NCBI GenBank assembly: GCA_025331565.1
Contig: JAFREQ010000068.1
Span: 868,001 to 932,000, forward strand
Direction of reading: 5' to 3'
From: Holacanthus passer
Taxonomy: Eukaryota > Chordata > Actinopteri > Pomacanthidae
DNA length: 64,000 bases
Under the pieces are notes generated by a model that did no database searches, had not been told where the DNA came from, and was given only the letters and a program-made list of their open reading frames with translations. Every line of letters starts with the position of its first letter. Positions within the stretch are counted from its first letter, which is position 1. This document shows positions 1-11,153 of this stretch, in pieces. A program made the position numbers and the translations under genes.

Positions 1-36
1 TTCTTTAAGACATCCGAGCAAAACAACTGCCCTACA

Positions 37-87
37 GGAGGAGGAGGAGGAGGAGGGAGGAGGAGGAGGAGGGAGGGAGGAGGGAGG
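37..87 (+). repeat. (GGA/GGGA) purine tract upstream of tlx2
   Basis: Interrupted GGA/GGGA repeat about 580 bases upstream of the tlx2 start codon. No convincing TATA box was found between it and the ATG, so the transcription start is not placed. Confidence 0.8.
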
Positions 88-665
88 TTTGGGCTGGATG
101 ACCGAATGGCAGCTTTTACGCAGAGGCTCGTCTCACCTGCTGAAACGCGCTCCGCCGTTCAGCACCAACGGAGCCATCTTTCGCTCTCACCTCCAATTAA
201 TATCGAGGTCAGCCTCCGTTTTCAGCCTCTTTGGGTTTTGTTTTGTTGCCGTGTTTTCATGCGACCAGCTCGGGTATCCCACCGTGCCCTCTGCGTATGG
301 ATGGTCTGTGCCAGAGTGGGCGAACAAAGCGCATCGAGCCTCTCCAAAAAAAAAAAAAACCCCAGCCGGATTTGTGTGTGTGAGTACTTCAGGATCTGAC
401 ATCTCTGCTCTGCTCTGGCTGCTGTGTGAGTTCACTGGTAAAATGGATACCTTCTTCTTAGCCCCGTGGAGAGGCTTTTAATTCAGGGACCCACTGCTGG
501 AGAGAAATGATGGCAAGATTTTGGATAAGCCTGGTTTTCCTGGGACTAGAAGAGGCCTGTGTGGATGCTTGAAAACAACACACAAAAAAAAAAACACATC
601 CAAAATCCTGCAGCACATAAACAAACATTTTTTTGATTTGATTGATCATCATTGATTTTAAAAAA

Positions 666-1179
666 ATGGAGCACACCGGCATCGAGGAGGTGAACCAGAC
701 GCACCAGCAGCAGCACGAGCCCATCAGCTTCGGCATCGACCAGATCCTCAACAGCTCGGACCAGTCCAGCGGCTGCATGCTGCCCAACCGGACCGGGGAC
801 CCGGACTACGCGCTGCAGGCCTCCAACGTCTACAGCAGCGGCTACAACGGCGTCTACAACCCGGCCTGCTCCATGGCGGCGGCGGCGGCGGGGCTGGCCG
901 GTTCCTACAACGTCAACATGAACATGAACGTCAGCATGAACATGAACGTGAACGTGAACTCGGGCGGCGGCGCCGGCGGGGTGATCCGGGTGCCGGCGCA
1001 CAGACCCATGCCGCCTCCGCCCGCCGCCGCCGCCGCGCCTCACCCGCCCCCCTCCGCGCACCCGCCGGGCATCGGAGCCGGCATCCCCTCGGTGCCCGGG
1101 ATGGGGATGGGGAACGCGGCCAACTTCACCTTCCCGTGGATGGAGAGCAGCAGGAGGTTCGCCAAGGACAGACTCACAG
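666..1179 (+). CDS. tlx2: tlx2 coding exon 1 (N-terminal region)
   Basis: Encodes residues 1-171 plus the first base of codon 172. Donor ACAG|GTAAAC at 1180. It carries the eh1-like motif and the FPWM hexapeptide. It is CpG-rich, with an alternating Asn-Met/Val repeat (909-959) and GCG-encoded alanine runs. The long antisense reading frame here is a by-product of GC-rich repeats. Confidence 0.9.
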
Positions 1180-2799
1180 GTAAACAGCTTCTTCGTCCTG
1201 CAGCACCTGTATGTGTGTGTGTCCCATTAAAACAGATGCACCTTAACGCACGCGCACACACACACACACACACCTGCACGGAAGCGTCCTCCTCGCGCAC
1301 AGGTGTGATTTAAAAGTGCGCAGGTGAATTTGGACAAACTGATTTAGGTTTTAATCCACACGCACGCGCACACGGTGAGTTTGATTGTGCCGGTGTGATG
1401 CACGAGGGCAGAGATTGACGCGGACGTGCTGATGAATCAGAGTTTGGACCATCAGTCTCCATTTAGAGCGGATGACGGATCACGACGTTCACCGTGTTTT
1501 CATGAGGATGAATGATTTTTTTTTCTCGTCTGTGAGCCAATTGAGAAAGAAAGAAGATGAGTCATAATAGTAATAACACATGACAGCTTCAAAATATTAT
1601 TATTATTATTATTATTATCCTAGGCTGCACTCTCAGTTTCATTCTCATTTAAAGGTAATACTAAAATACAACGTCTTAATTATGTGTAGCTCTCAAAAAT
1701 AAATCTGCATAATTCACATACAGTAATATCTTCATTTGGTTTGTTTCACTGAACCAGCTTCTTTTCAAGATCTTAATTAAAATGCTCATTTTTTTTTATC
1801 TGTAAGATTGTGAATTTGGAAGAAAAACAAAAATCAAGAACAGTTTTTTTCTCCTTTGCTGCAATTAGTAAATGTCATGACGCAGCAATAATAAAATATA
1901 ATAATAAAACAACAACAGCTACTTTATGCACTTCAGAATTATAGTTTATTTTTAACTTAATAGTTTAGATTTTCTTTTTTGAAAAAGCTAAAAAGCATGA
2001 CAAAATAACTAATTTCTTTTTTTGATAAACAGAAAATGAAAAACTAGGAAGCAGCTTCACGTCTTTTCAAAGTAAAACCAGTTTTGTTGTTGAATAATCT
2101 GCTGTTACATAATCACATCTCAAAAGAAAACATTTTATTTTAGCTTCAAACAAAACCTTCAACACACACACAGTATTTTCATGCACTTTTATTATTAATA
2201 GCTTTTTGCTTCTTACCTGGAAAAACAAATAATCACGTTTTTATTTTCAAACCAAAGAGACACAAGAGACCATTTTTAATCCACTTCTTTATTTTTATAG
2301 GAAAAAAATGCACATTAATCATCATAACTAACTGTCAACTTTTAAACTATTAACTCATCCATCTCTTTTGTTTTTGTATTCAAGACATTTCAGTAGCATC
2401 ATTTTTCTCTCTAGAAAACCTCAACCCTGATTTTCCAGATTTCACACCAGTCATGTTATTTCATTCTTTTATTTTCATATTGACTTCGAGGAGGAGGTGC
2501 TTCCTCCTCATGACCTCATGCTTATGAAGATGAAAATGAAGAACATCATAGATTTGGCCCCCTCCTCCTCCTCTCCTCCTCCTCCTCCTCCTCTCCGAGC
2601 ATTAAATATTCACTATTCGGTTCTTTCTGCCTGATTAATTATTAAAAACTGGGGGACGATATGTCAACTGCAAACAGATCCAGTGTAAATAGGCTTATCA
2701 ATTCTGCTCATAGTCACCGAGGGCCTCTCGTTTAATTTCTCTCTCAGCCTCGTGTCGCTGTAATTATTTCAGCTTATATCTTTGCGCTGTATTGATCAC

Positions 2800-2830
<31 letters not shown>

Positions 2831-5800
2831 GACGCCGTTTCCTATAAAAAGGCCGTAAATCGATGCTCAGTTTTAAACGTTTCTCTCCTGCTTTTTTTTT
2901 TCTTCCTCGTCGCTTCCAAGTTGAAACCGGAGGAAGAAAAACGGCGCCTCGAAGCTTTAAGCGGATAAAAACACGTTGCCAGAGGCCTTTGACGTCCTGC
3001 AGCTCTGTTTGTAAAGCAAACTGAAATGAACAGAGACAAATCTCAGTTTTCAGCCTCGTGGCCAAAATTCACCTTATAAATCCTGGGAGGCTGAATCAGA
3101 CTCAAGCTGAGGATTAAAACCGTGAGAGTTTCCTAGAAATAAAGCTTGTTCATATACGAGAGGGTTTATTTTCATCAACATGAGCAGGAAGTTGTTTTAT
3201 TTTATTTATTTATTTTATTATTTGTTCCATTTTCAACCCTAGAAAGCTCTGCAGAGATCCTGACGACATAAACACAAACAAACAAAATAAAAATAAAAGC
3301 AAAAAAAAAAAAACAAACAAATGAATAACATAACAAAACATAAACAAAAAAATAAAATAAAAATAAAACACATTAAAAAACTAAGTAGTAGCTCAGCTGT
3401 TCTAAGAATTTAAACTAAAATAATAATAATATGAACAAAAATAATTCTTTTATAGTCAATAATATTTGTAATAAATTGAGTCTTTTGTCCGTGTGCAATA
3501 TTACTTCCATTACTTTTATATTACTTCTATTACTTCTCATGATGTCCATGTGTAATATTACTCACCATCATAATCTTTCCTATGTTCATCCACATCTGTA
3601 ACTTAACTAATTTCTAGGATGCTCTGTTGTTATATTCTATTTTTCTATCTTGTAATTTCTGGAACAATCTGGCAAAAAAAAAAAAAATCCTTCGGGATTA
3701 ATAAAGTTTTATCTTATCTTTTACAACAAGATATGTAAAACTATAAAAGTCATAATAATAAGAATAAATGATAAATACATATATGATCACAAGTCTGAAA
3801 ATAAGTTGTTGTGAACTAGAATTGCAACAACAACAACAACTATAATAATAACAACAATAATAATAATAATGATTGAAGATCACGTGGGTCGTTTGTCGTA
3901 TCCTGACAGTAAACTCATGCTACATGTGTGTTTGTAAAGGCCACGTAGCTGCAATAAAAAAACCTAATTAAAGCCTATTTTGTGCGCAGTAAATCTGAGT
4001 CCGGGTGTCGAGCAGCAGAGAAGCAGGCTTTTATTTCCGCTCCTGTGCTCGTCACTGTCGCTGAGACAGAAAACAGGGTCCCCGCCTTTTGTTCCTTATG
4101 CTGTAATAAATAGCAATATATGTTCATGTTATATTTCAATATCCCCTTTAGAAGCCTTCACGGATATATTTATTAGATTGCTCCAAAGGTAATATCCGCA
4201 GTGGGGAAGGGAGGCGCTGTCACCGAGAAGTGTTATTAAGTATAGATGGTTTTATTATGGGAAACATATTCTCCATGGTAGCATTTTATTTTTTGATATG
4301 CTTATGCTAAATTGTATTACCCAGGCTGCACATTTAGTATTCTCACACACTTTTCTGCTGCAGCTCAGGAAACAGGAGGAAAAGTCAGATTATTTAGAAA
4401 GATTTCTGATTTTATTGGAAGATTTTTTCTCTTTTTTTAAATATGATCATTTTCCACTTCACAGTTTAATATTATTGGATTATTATTATTATTCTTATAA
4501 TGAAAATAGTTAAAATATTAAGTTTGGAGGATACAAGAGCTGATGATGGTTTATGGAAGATTTCACATTTTTCACCATATTATTATTATTACTATTATTG
4601 TTGTTTGGTCATATTATATCATTAAAAATGCCTCATTGGCTGCAATTAGCCATCATTAATATTAATATGTAAGATTTTTGAATGTGTGATTCTGACATTA
4701 GTCTTATAATTATGGGTATTTGAGAAATTAAAAAACAAGTTTTATCATATAGCCTTATATCTTTAATGTAGATTTACGTTTAATACTGTAGTTAAAGGTC
4801 AGCTCAAACTCACTATTTAACACTTAAACCAGTGTTAATATAAAGGCACAATGGAGACATTTGATTGCAATAGATACAAGAATATTATGGCTTGTTTTCA
4901 TTCATGTATTTCCATTAAGACTGATGCAGTTGAGCAGGAACAGTCTTTTAATGTGATTTAAAATCCAGCTCATTTTGTGCTTTTACGAACCCACAAATCA
5001 CAGATTACAACATTTCTCTGCTTCCAGTCTCAATAACAATAATAATAATAATAATAACAACAACAGCAGTGGATAAATCTGAAGTCACATCTGGTGGCTG
5101 AACTGTCTCAGCTTTACACCCTCGGTCACAACATGAAACACGACTGATGCAGCACTGTGTCAGCGTCGTGCAAACCGAGGCAGAGCTGTTGTGCAGTTCC
5201 AGGTCCGGAGGCTCCTGCTGCTCCGCTGTGTTCCCCCTCAACGTGCTCCTATGTGCCTGGTCCATTAGTTAGCCTGCAGATGGCCTGAAATAGCCATCTA
5301 ATGCAGTATTATTTAGCCAGACCTGCCGCTGGGAGCAACAACAGGCCTGCTCGCTCCCAGCATGTGACCCGAAAGGCTACTTTTGGGCAACGAGACGCCA
5401 ACTGGAAAGGACCAATTGCAATGTTTGAATGCACCATAAGAATAAGGGAATCTTGTAATCTTGCATTGATGCCACTATAAACTCACAATTAATGGCCATA
5501 GAGGTGCTGCAGTCTTCCTGCGAGCGCCTTATAGAAATATCAGAAACATCATGGGAAATTTGTCACTATAAACTCATGATTAAATACCACAGATGCCTGT
5601 CTGAGTCCCAGAAGGAATATTAGAGGGATACAATTACCATTTATACTACTATTGAGCATCAGAGCAACACATAATGTGAAACCTGATAATAATATTATAC
5701 CAATATTACCATAGGAGATTAAAAATAATAATTAGAGGAAGAAAAAGAAGACATGGCCATTATAAATCCAGCACAAAACACAATAAAAGGTAGTGAGTTT

Positions 5801-8800
5801 TAATTTCAGGCACTAAATTTGCATTGCTCATTTCGACTCAGGTAGCGTTAACTTCGTGTGACCTACTGTAACAGCACATTGCAGCTATTCATCTTTATTC
5901 TACGAACCATTTGCTCATGTACGCCTCAATTTGCCAGTCGTGCTCAGCACCATCAGGAGACGTCGGCAGCTCCCTGGAAACGACTGCCGAGCGCGTAATA
6001 GCTTCATGTTCCATTTTCCATCCAAATTGTCATCGTCTGTGTGGCAAATGAATTTTCAGGTCCCTGAAACTGTGCGAGCGGCAGCAGCGGCAGCAGCAGC
6101 ACGTGGCCCTCGGGGGACACCTATGCAGATGTTTTCATATTCATTTTGGCTTCTGGTGAGGGTTCCTGACAAAACAAAAACAAATAAACACCCTGTAAGA
6201 CAGGAGGCGAAACAGCTTGCTGGGGAGGAATGACACAAAGATACAGAGAGACAGAAACAGCTTTGTTTTTTTTTTTCCTGTCGTTGATTTCCATTCTGCC
6301 TCAAAATGAGAATGTGGCTGGGGAGTGGATCTATGGCCAAAACCGATCTCCTTACAATTATTGATCTTCTGTTTACCCATGGCTGACAAAATAGACAGGA
6401 TTCATAGATATTTTATGATGCAGAAGATAAGTTGTTATTAATACCCAGATACAGTGATATGTGAAAGAGAAGCAGTGAGGCAGTGAGGCACAGATGGTAG
6501 AAGCACACACAGTGGCAGCCTGCAATTCATATTTCTGACATGACGAGGCAGCTGAGAAGACACAAAACAGTCCGGTCAATGCATCATTCATCTGAAAGAA
6601 TAAATCATGAACTCAAATTCAACATCCGCGTCTGTAAAATATATGTGAGCTGCTCTGCAAAAATGATGAAAGGTTGTGTAAATGTGCATGATCAACCATG
6701 TCATATTATTGTTGGGGGTTTTAATGACAAATGTTTTGTTTGTGTTTAAGATATTTTGTGCTAAAATATACATGTTTGAATTTGATTTCTCTGATGATTC
6801 CCCCCAAATTACAAGAAAATGTGCTGCACTTGGTTTAAACCCTGTGAACGGTGCTTAGTGGTGACCTTCGCTTTGTCAATGACCCTGATTGATTCTGATT
6901 GACTGACCTGACTGAGTATGTGCTTGATTTATGTTTGTAAATCTACTAGCTGTCACTTATTTTTCTAAATGGCAGATATCTCATTTTGGAGCAAAACCTT
7001 TCCAAATGCTAACTTAAGAAAGTAGCAGTAAATGACGTTAAAGTAGACCCTGCTCATCATTCAGGCTGCCTTCATGTGATTAGCCGCTGTGCGTCGGCGC
7101 CTGCACAGCGGCGGCTGCTGCTGTGCTCCAGATGTGGGACCTCACTGTGTCTCCCTTTCCTTTAGGGGAGCAGGCAGAGGAGAGCCGAGTCGGAGAGGCC
7201 ACAGGGGGGCCGGGGCCCGCCGGGTCCCTCTGTCCTCTCCCCAAGGGAGACATCGGCAGGGTCCCCGTCTGGAGCACTGTGGAGACATTAGCCAAATGCT
7301 ATTACCCCGAGCTCGCTCACCTGCGAGATGGCAATGGCCTTCTAGCAGACTATCCTTTCCCAAAGGGGGCTTGCCCAGGTGAGTCACCCCCTCCCCCCAC
7401 CAACCACCTCCTGTACCTCACCTGTGTCACAGCTGATTTTAATGTGCATCTCTTTTGTGTGTGCCATAGACATTGAATTTTTTTGTCTTTGTGAAAAGGA
7501 AAAAGCTAAAGTGGGAGTTTAAATCTTGATTTGAACTGATCTTTTACCATAATGTTACTTTAGAGGCCAATTTATTTCCTTTTGCAAGCAATATCTTTTC
7601 ATGAATTGTTTTTGGAACCGATGCCGCATATCTCAGCTTTCTAAATGTCTCTCTATGACTTTTCCTTGGACTTCTTTTCTGTACAAACCAGTGTGCTGTT
7701 TGGGTTTCAGAATCTGGCGGGGGAATATGAGTTGTAATTACATTTATCTTCTTCAATTGGCAGCTTCTGGGCCTTCTCTTAGACTCCCCAAACACACTGG
7801 CTTTTCCAGAGTTAAGACAAAATGGACAATAATTTTATCTGCTCAAGGACTGGAAAACAAAATTGTGTTTATAATGTGAGCGCATACAAACAAAACCTCG
7901 AGGGAAATAAGTTTAAATTTCAGAAGCACAGATCATTTCAGGCCAGAACTGCTCACACTTACAGATATAAATCTTGAGCAGCTCAATTACTTACAGTAAC
8001 CTCATTGCTAATGCTAACATGAACTTTTTTATAGAATCACTTGCATGATGTTCAAAGCAACAAGCTTAAGAATCATCAGTCAAAGTCAAATAAATCCTCT
8101 TGTTCCTCGTCCCTTTCAGCCGCCCTCTCACCCTTCTCTGTGACCCGGCGTATCGGCCACCCGTACCAGAACCGGACGCCGCCCAAGAGGAAAAAGCCTC
8201 GCACCTCCTTCAGCCGGGTGCAGATCTGCGAGCTGGAGAAACGTTTCCATCGGCAGAAGTACCTGGCGTCGGCCGAGCGCGCCACCCTGGCCAAGGCCCT
8301 GAAGATGACAGACGCACAGGTCAAGACCTGGTTTCAGAACAGACGGACAAAATGGCGGTAAGATCACAGCAGGGTGCTCCTTCACGTAGAGTGTTGATGC
8401 AGTTCGATGTCTACTGCTCATAATTCTCTCTTCCATGTGCCATATTTTGCTCATTTCTTCTCCCTCATGATCTACTTAAGCAAAACAAAGCGTCCGTGGT
8501 CGATTTTCCAGAGGCTGTTTGTCTCTATGTTCACTCAGAAGAGCCGCTCCTTCCAATTTTTCTGGCGCCATAAATCGACAGCACTGAATGTGTCTGTGTT
8601 TCACTCTTGGATCCAAAATGCTTACCGACGTTTCACTTTAAACACAAGTAAAATGGCCCGAAGCCGAAGCATCGGAGGCGTCGTACAACACAACACCTAT
8701 TTTGCTTAGCCCAGCTGCCGGTCGAGGCCAGTTCACTTGACCAAGCACAATTACTTGTGAGCCTCCTGAAAGGCCTTTTAGAAAGCTGCTGTCCAAAGCA

Positions 8801-8836
8801 ATACTGAAACACTCACAGGAGGAATTGACTGGCAGA

Positions 8837-8880
<44 letters not shown>

Positions 8881-11153
8881 CCTTCACTTCATTCTAACTG
8901 TTGTTTATAGCCATTTGGAGGTAAATGAGTAGGAAATCAAATTATGAAGCCCTGCCCATAGTTAAAGGAGCAGGACACATATTTCAAAAGCATTTTACAA
9001 ACAGCTAAATGACCTTTTAGGGTTTTAATGCTTAAATGATCCAAAATGCTTTAAAGAATGAGTTTTGAATTTAATACACAGAAAACACTTAGAAATGTTC
9101 AGTTGTTTATCTTAAATGAACATAAAATATTGAAATTTGGCTTCGTGATCTCTTTTAAAATATCAAATTTACTGAAAAGAAAATCCTCCAATCACATCTA
9201 GCAGCAGTGACAAACCAAGACACATCCCTCACTACAAGATGTCATAAAAATGAATTTGCTTAAAATAAACTCCACCAAACGAAAAGCAAGACTGAACATC
9301 GTGTCACAAGTAACGAGGGAATTGGGTTAACTCGTTTTTCTGATTTCCTAGTTTTGCAGAGATTTATGCCATTTCCCTGTAGTGTGCACCTGATAGGATG
9401 AGCATGAGGGATGTCTTTGCGTGACGACTATGCTAGTAACAAGAGGATGATCAAATCAACAGCCGGGGAATCAGATTATGATAATGCTGTTAACAATAAT
9501 GTGTGGCTAATGGATGGAGGTTGGTGTGCATGAAAGAGTGTTTTAACGGCGTGTTTCCGCCCGTGATTTCTACCATTTGCATTTTACGGTTGATTTTGAT
9601 GGCAGTCATTGTGGTTTGTGTTATTAGCAACACCTTCATGATTTCAAAAGAGCCTAGAAAATTCTTCCTTGTGCATTAATCTGTGTTATTACATGCCTAA
9701 AATAAAATTAGCACACACACAGAAAATGGCCTAATTAAAATGAAAACATCTGTCTGGAGAATCGATATGAATATGAAAGAAACTTAGGGAAAAAATGATG
9801 AAAAAAAAGCAGCATTTCATCCTCGCTGAATCACAATAAGAGCACGATTTGAACATTTGTTTTCACAAATTCTTAATAAATTTGTATTTATCACAGATCA
9901 CTTCTCTTTTTATAATCCTGCAGACTGAAATTACGCTGATCATCAAATTTCTCCTTGCATGCACATAAACACTGCAACTTTTCCATTTAAAGGACGTATC
10001 ATTCTAAACGTCCATGTGAGTTTCAGGAAAACATCTGCTCTACTTTCCAACACAGCAAATGTTAATATCAGCACCCACTGACACAACATATAGGATGCAT
10101 GTTCCTGTTAACATGTGCTGCTCTGAAGAGACAAAAAAAACAGATGTAACGTTTCACCTTCAGGCAGGAAGTGTACTGTACCTCCTCCCCCTCCGTTAGT
10201 CACGTTCCCTCTCTAACACCTGTCACTCATCCCGATCAGCTGCCATCCAGCCTGGAGCTGAACTTACTGGCACAGGTGTTGAATAAACATACGGTGAAAG
10301 CAGCCCAGTAACAAATGAACAGGTTTCATTCGCAAATGTTCTGATCACGTATAGCTTCTTTTGTTTTCACTCCTTTTCTTACTTTAGTTTCTTGATTTCT
10401 GAAATGCTTTGACGTCCCTGATGTATATTTAGAGCTGCAGTTGCACACAGTAAAATATCATTTACAACACTGAAAATTCAGTTTCAGGCTGCTAATATTT
10501 CTATTTCCTGCAGCTTTTATTATGTTATTATTTTGCTGGCAATCATTTATTTATAAAGTTTTTTTTAAGTACAGCTACAGCACAGGATCATTTTTTCCCT
10601 TGTTGTATGAAAATATTTTTAGGTTTAAGGAGGTAAAAAATAAACAGAAAACTTAATGGAAAATCCGAAACATAAAGCCATAGTTTTTTCTTTCTTTCTG
10701 CTCTCCTTAAATATTTATTATCTCAGCACACCTCAAATTTAACTTGTAGAGCCTTGACCCCCAGGTTGGAAACCACCGCTCACATATAATCCTGTCTGTT
10801 TGAAAAGAAAGTTCTATAGGAGGATATGGGACAATTCATTGCAGACCCCACTGTTTGTGTGTGTGCCTCATAAAATGTAAACACTATAGGTCTTATATCT
10901 TCCTCTGTTCCCCCTGTCTCTCCTCCGTCCACCCAGGAGACAGACTGCAGAGGAGCGAGAGGCCGAGAGGCAGCAGGCCAACCGGCTGATGCTGCAGCTT
11001 CAGCAGGAAGCTTTCCAGAAGACGTTGAGCCAGCCTCTGCAGCCGGACCCGCTCTGCCTGCACAACTCCTCCCTCTACGCCCTGCAGAACCTGCAGCCCT
11101 GGGCAGAAGACAATAAGGTGACCTCCGTCACCTCCGTGGCATCTGTAGTGTGA
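666..11153 (+). CDS. tlx2: TLX2 homeobox transcription factor, 3 coding exons
   Basis: Coding join 666-1179, 8120-8357, 10937-11153; 322 residues plus stop, intron phases 1 and 2. Visible in order: an eh1-like repressor motif HEPISFGIDQIL (residues 17-28), low-complexity Asn/Met/Val, poly-Ala and poly-Pro tracts (about 65-150), the PBX-type hexapeptide core FPWM (156-159), a homeodomain (about 195-254) with Thr at homeodomain position 47 (KTWFQNRR), the TLX hallmark, then a conserved C-terminal tail. Paralogue choice: RRFAKDRLTAALSPFS before the homeodomain and WAEDNKV...SVASVV at the end match TLX2 rather than TLX3 (RFVKDRFTAAAALTPF, C-term EEDSSKV) or TLX1. The family comprises nuclear DNA-binding regulators of neural-crest and enteric/autonomic neuron fate. 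The ATG at 666 has A at -3 and starts a TLX-like N-terminus; an in-frame ATG at 642 would only add MIIIDFKK. An optional extra exon in intron 1 is listed separately. Confidence 0.9.
2596..2790. promoter_or_regulatory. candidate conserved regulatory block in tlx2 intron 1
   Basis: Balanced, non-repetitive sequence between a CCT microsatellite and a CA microsatellite, with homeodomain-type words (GATTAATTATTAA near 2632; TAATTATTTC near 2761). It differs from the AT-rich simple sequence around it. Inference from composition only. Confidence 0.3.
3480..3722 (+). mobile_element. 3' tail of a non-LTR retrotransposon
   Basis: Ends with the fish LINE/SINE-style terminus TCCTTCGGGATTAATAAAG followed by TTTTATCTTATCTT. 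The pattern 'CGGGAT-AATAAA-G-(TTATC)n' is a common 3' end of teleost non-LTR elements. The 5' limit is approximate and no open frame survives. Confidence 0.45.
5270..5600. promoter_or_regulatory. regulatory-looking block with two hairpins, tlx2 intron 1
   Basis: Two adjacent perfect inverted repeats: AGATGGC/GCCATCT (5278-5284 with 5293-5299) and GCTGGGAGC/GCTCCCAGC (5328-5336 with 5353-5361). They are followed by a near-duplicated word, CACTATAAACTCACAATTAA (about 5473) and CACTATAAACTCATGATTAA (about 5565). The function as an enhancer or structured RNA is inference. Confidence 0.3.
5850..6200. promoter_or_regulatory. candidate conserved non-coding block, tlx2 intron 1
   Basis: High-complexity sequence with a GC-balanced core, including a short CAG-type run near 6080 and ATTCATTTTGG/AATGAATTTTCAGG words. 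It sits in otherwise AT-rich intron and has several short frames open by chance. Inference only. Confidence 0.25.
7166..7378 (+). CDS. tlx2: candidate in-frame cassette exon of tlx2
   Basis: 213 bases (71 codons) bounded by a pyrimidine-rich acceptor (CCCTTTCCTTTAG) and a full-consensus donor (CAG|GTGAGT). It enters in phase 1 and leaves in phase 1, exactly fitting the phase-1 intron between tlx2 exon 1 and the homeobox exon, and has no stop in that frame. Inclusion would insert 71 residues just before TAALSPFS, giving 393 residues. The first half is Gly/Pro-rich; the second is a high-complexity stretch that includes VWSTVETLAKCYYPEL and ends DYPFPKGACP. I recognise no domain, and human TLX proteins lack such an insert. 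It may be an alternative exon, or a conserved non-coding block whose splice sites are coincidental. Confidence 0.5.
8120..8357 (+). CDS. tlx2: tlx2 exon with most of the homeodomain
   Basis: Completes codon 172 (Ala) and encodes residues 173-250 plus two bases of Arg251. Acceptor CCCTTTCAG|CC; donor GCG|GTAAGA. Contains TRRIGHPYQNRTPPKRKKPR and the homeodomain through WFQNRRTKW, including Thr47. Confidence 0.95.
8358..10936 (+). other. tlx2 intron 2
   Basis: 2.6 kb, AT-rich, with a long (AC)n microsatellite at 8840-8877. The segment 9540-9800 is high-complexity with homeodomain-type words (CATTAATC, CTAATTAAAATG) and could be regulatory. No additional exon was recognised. Confidence 0.75.
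8840..8877. repeat. (AC)n microsatellite
   Basis: Uninterrupted AC dinucleotide run of about 38 bases in tlx2 intron 2; likely length-polymorphic. Confidence 0.95.
10937..11153 (+). CDS. tlx2: tlx2 last coding exon
   Basis: Acceptor CCACCCAG|GAGACAG. Encodes RRQTAEEREAERQQANRLML..., the TLX-wide DPLCLHNSSLYALQNLQPW block and the TLX2-like ending WAEDNKVTSVTSVASVV, with TGA at 11151-11153. Possible 3' UTR ends are ATTAAA at 12111 and AATAAA at 12282; neither is proven. Confidence 0.92.

Larger units (their letters stand above)
1180..8119 (+). other. tlx2 intron 1, large and regulatory-looking
   Basis: 6.9 kb intron, far longer than in the compact mammalian TLX genes. It holds the candidate cassette exon, microsatellites at 1255-1273 (CA), 1594-1618 (ATT), 2560-2595 (CCT), 2797-2830 (CA) and 5032-5064 (AAT), a non-LTR tail at about 3480-3722, and regulatory-looking blocks at 2596-2790, 5270-5600 and 5850-6200. 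Confidence 0.8.

Noticed and set aside
642..665. Earlier in-frame ATG for tlx2
   Set aside because: It would add MIIIDFKK from an AT-rich leader; the ATG at 666 has A at -3 and G at +4 and a TLX-like start.
546..1061. 171-codon antisense frame over tlx2 exon 1
   Set aside because: Arg/His/Val/Gly-rich translation is the shadow of CpG-rich, repeat-bearing coding sequence on the plus strand.
1180..1313. Read-through of tlx2 exon 1 into the intron
   Set aside because: The donor GTAAAC and the phase-matched homeobox exon explain the gene; the read-through encodes only CA-repeat His/Thr.
8100..8454. Other-frame open reading frames around the homeobox exon
   Set aside because: Shadows of the conserved homeodomain coding frame.
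666..11153. Assignment of the homeobox gene as tlx3
   Set aside because: Linkage to npm/fgf suggests TLX3, but RRFAKDRLTAALSPFS and the WAEDNKV...ASVV tail fit TLX2, and TLX3 has VKDRFTAAAALTPF and EEDSSKV.
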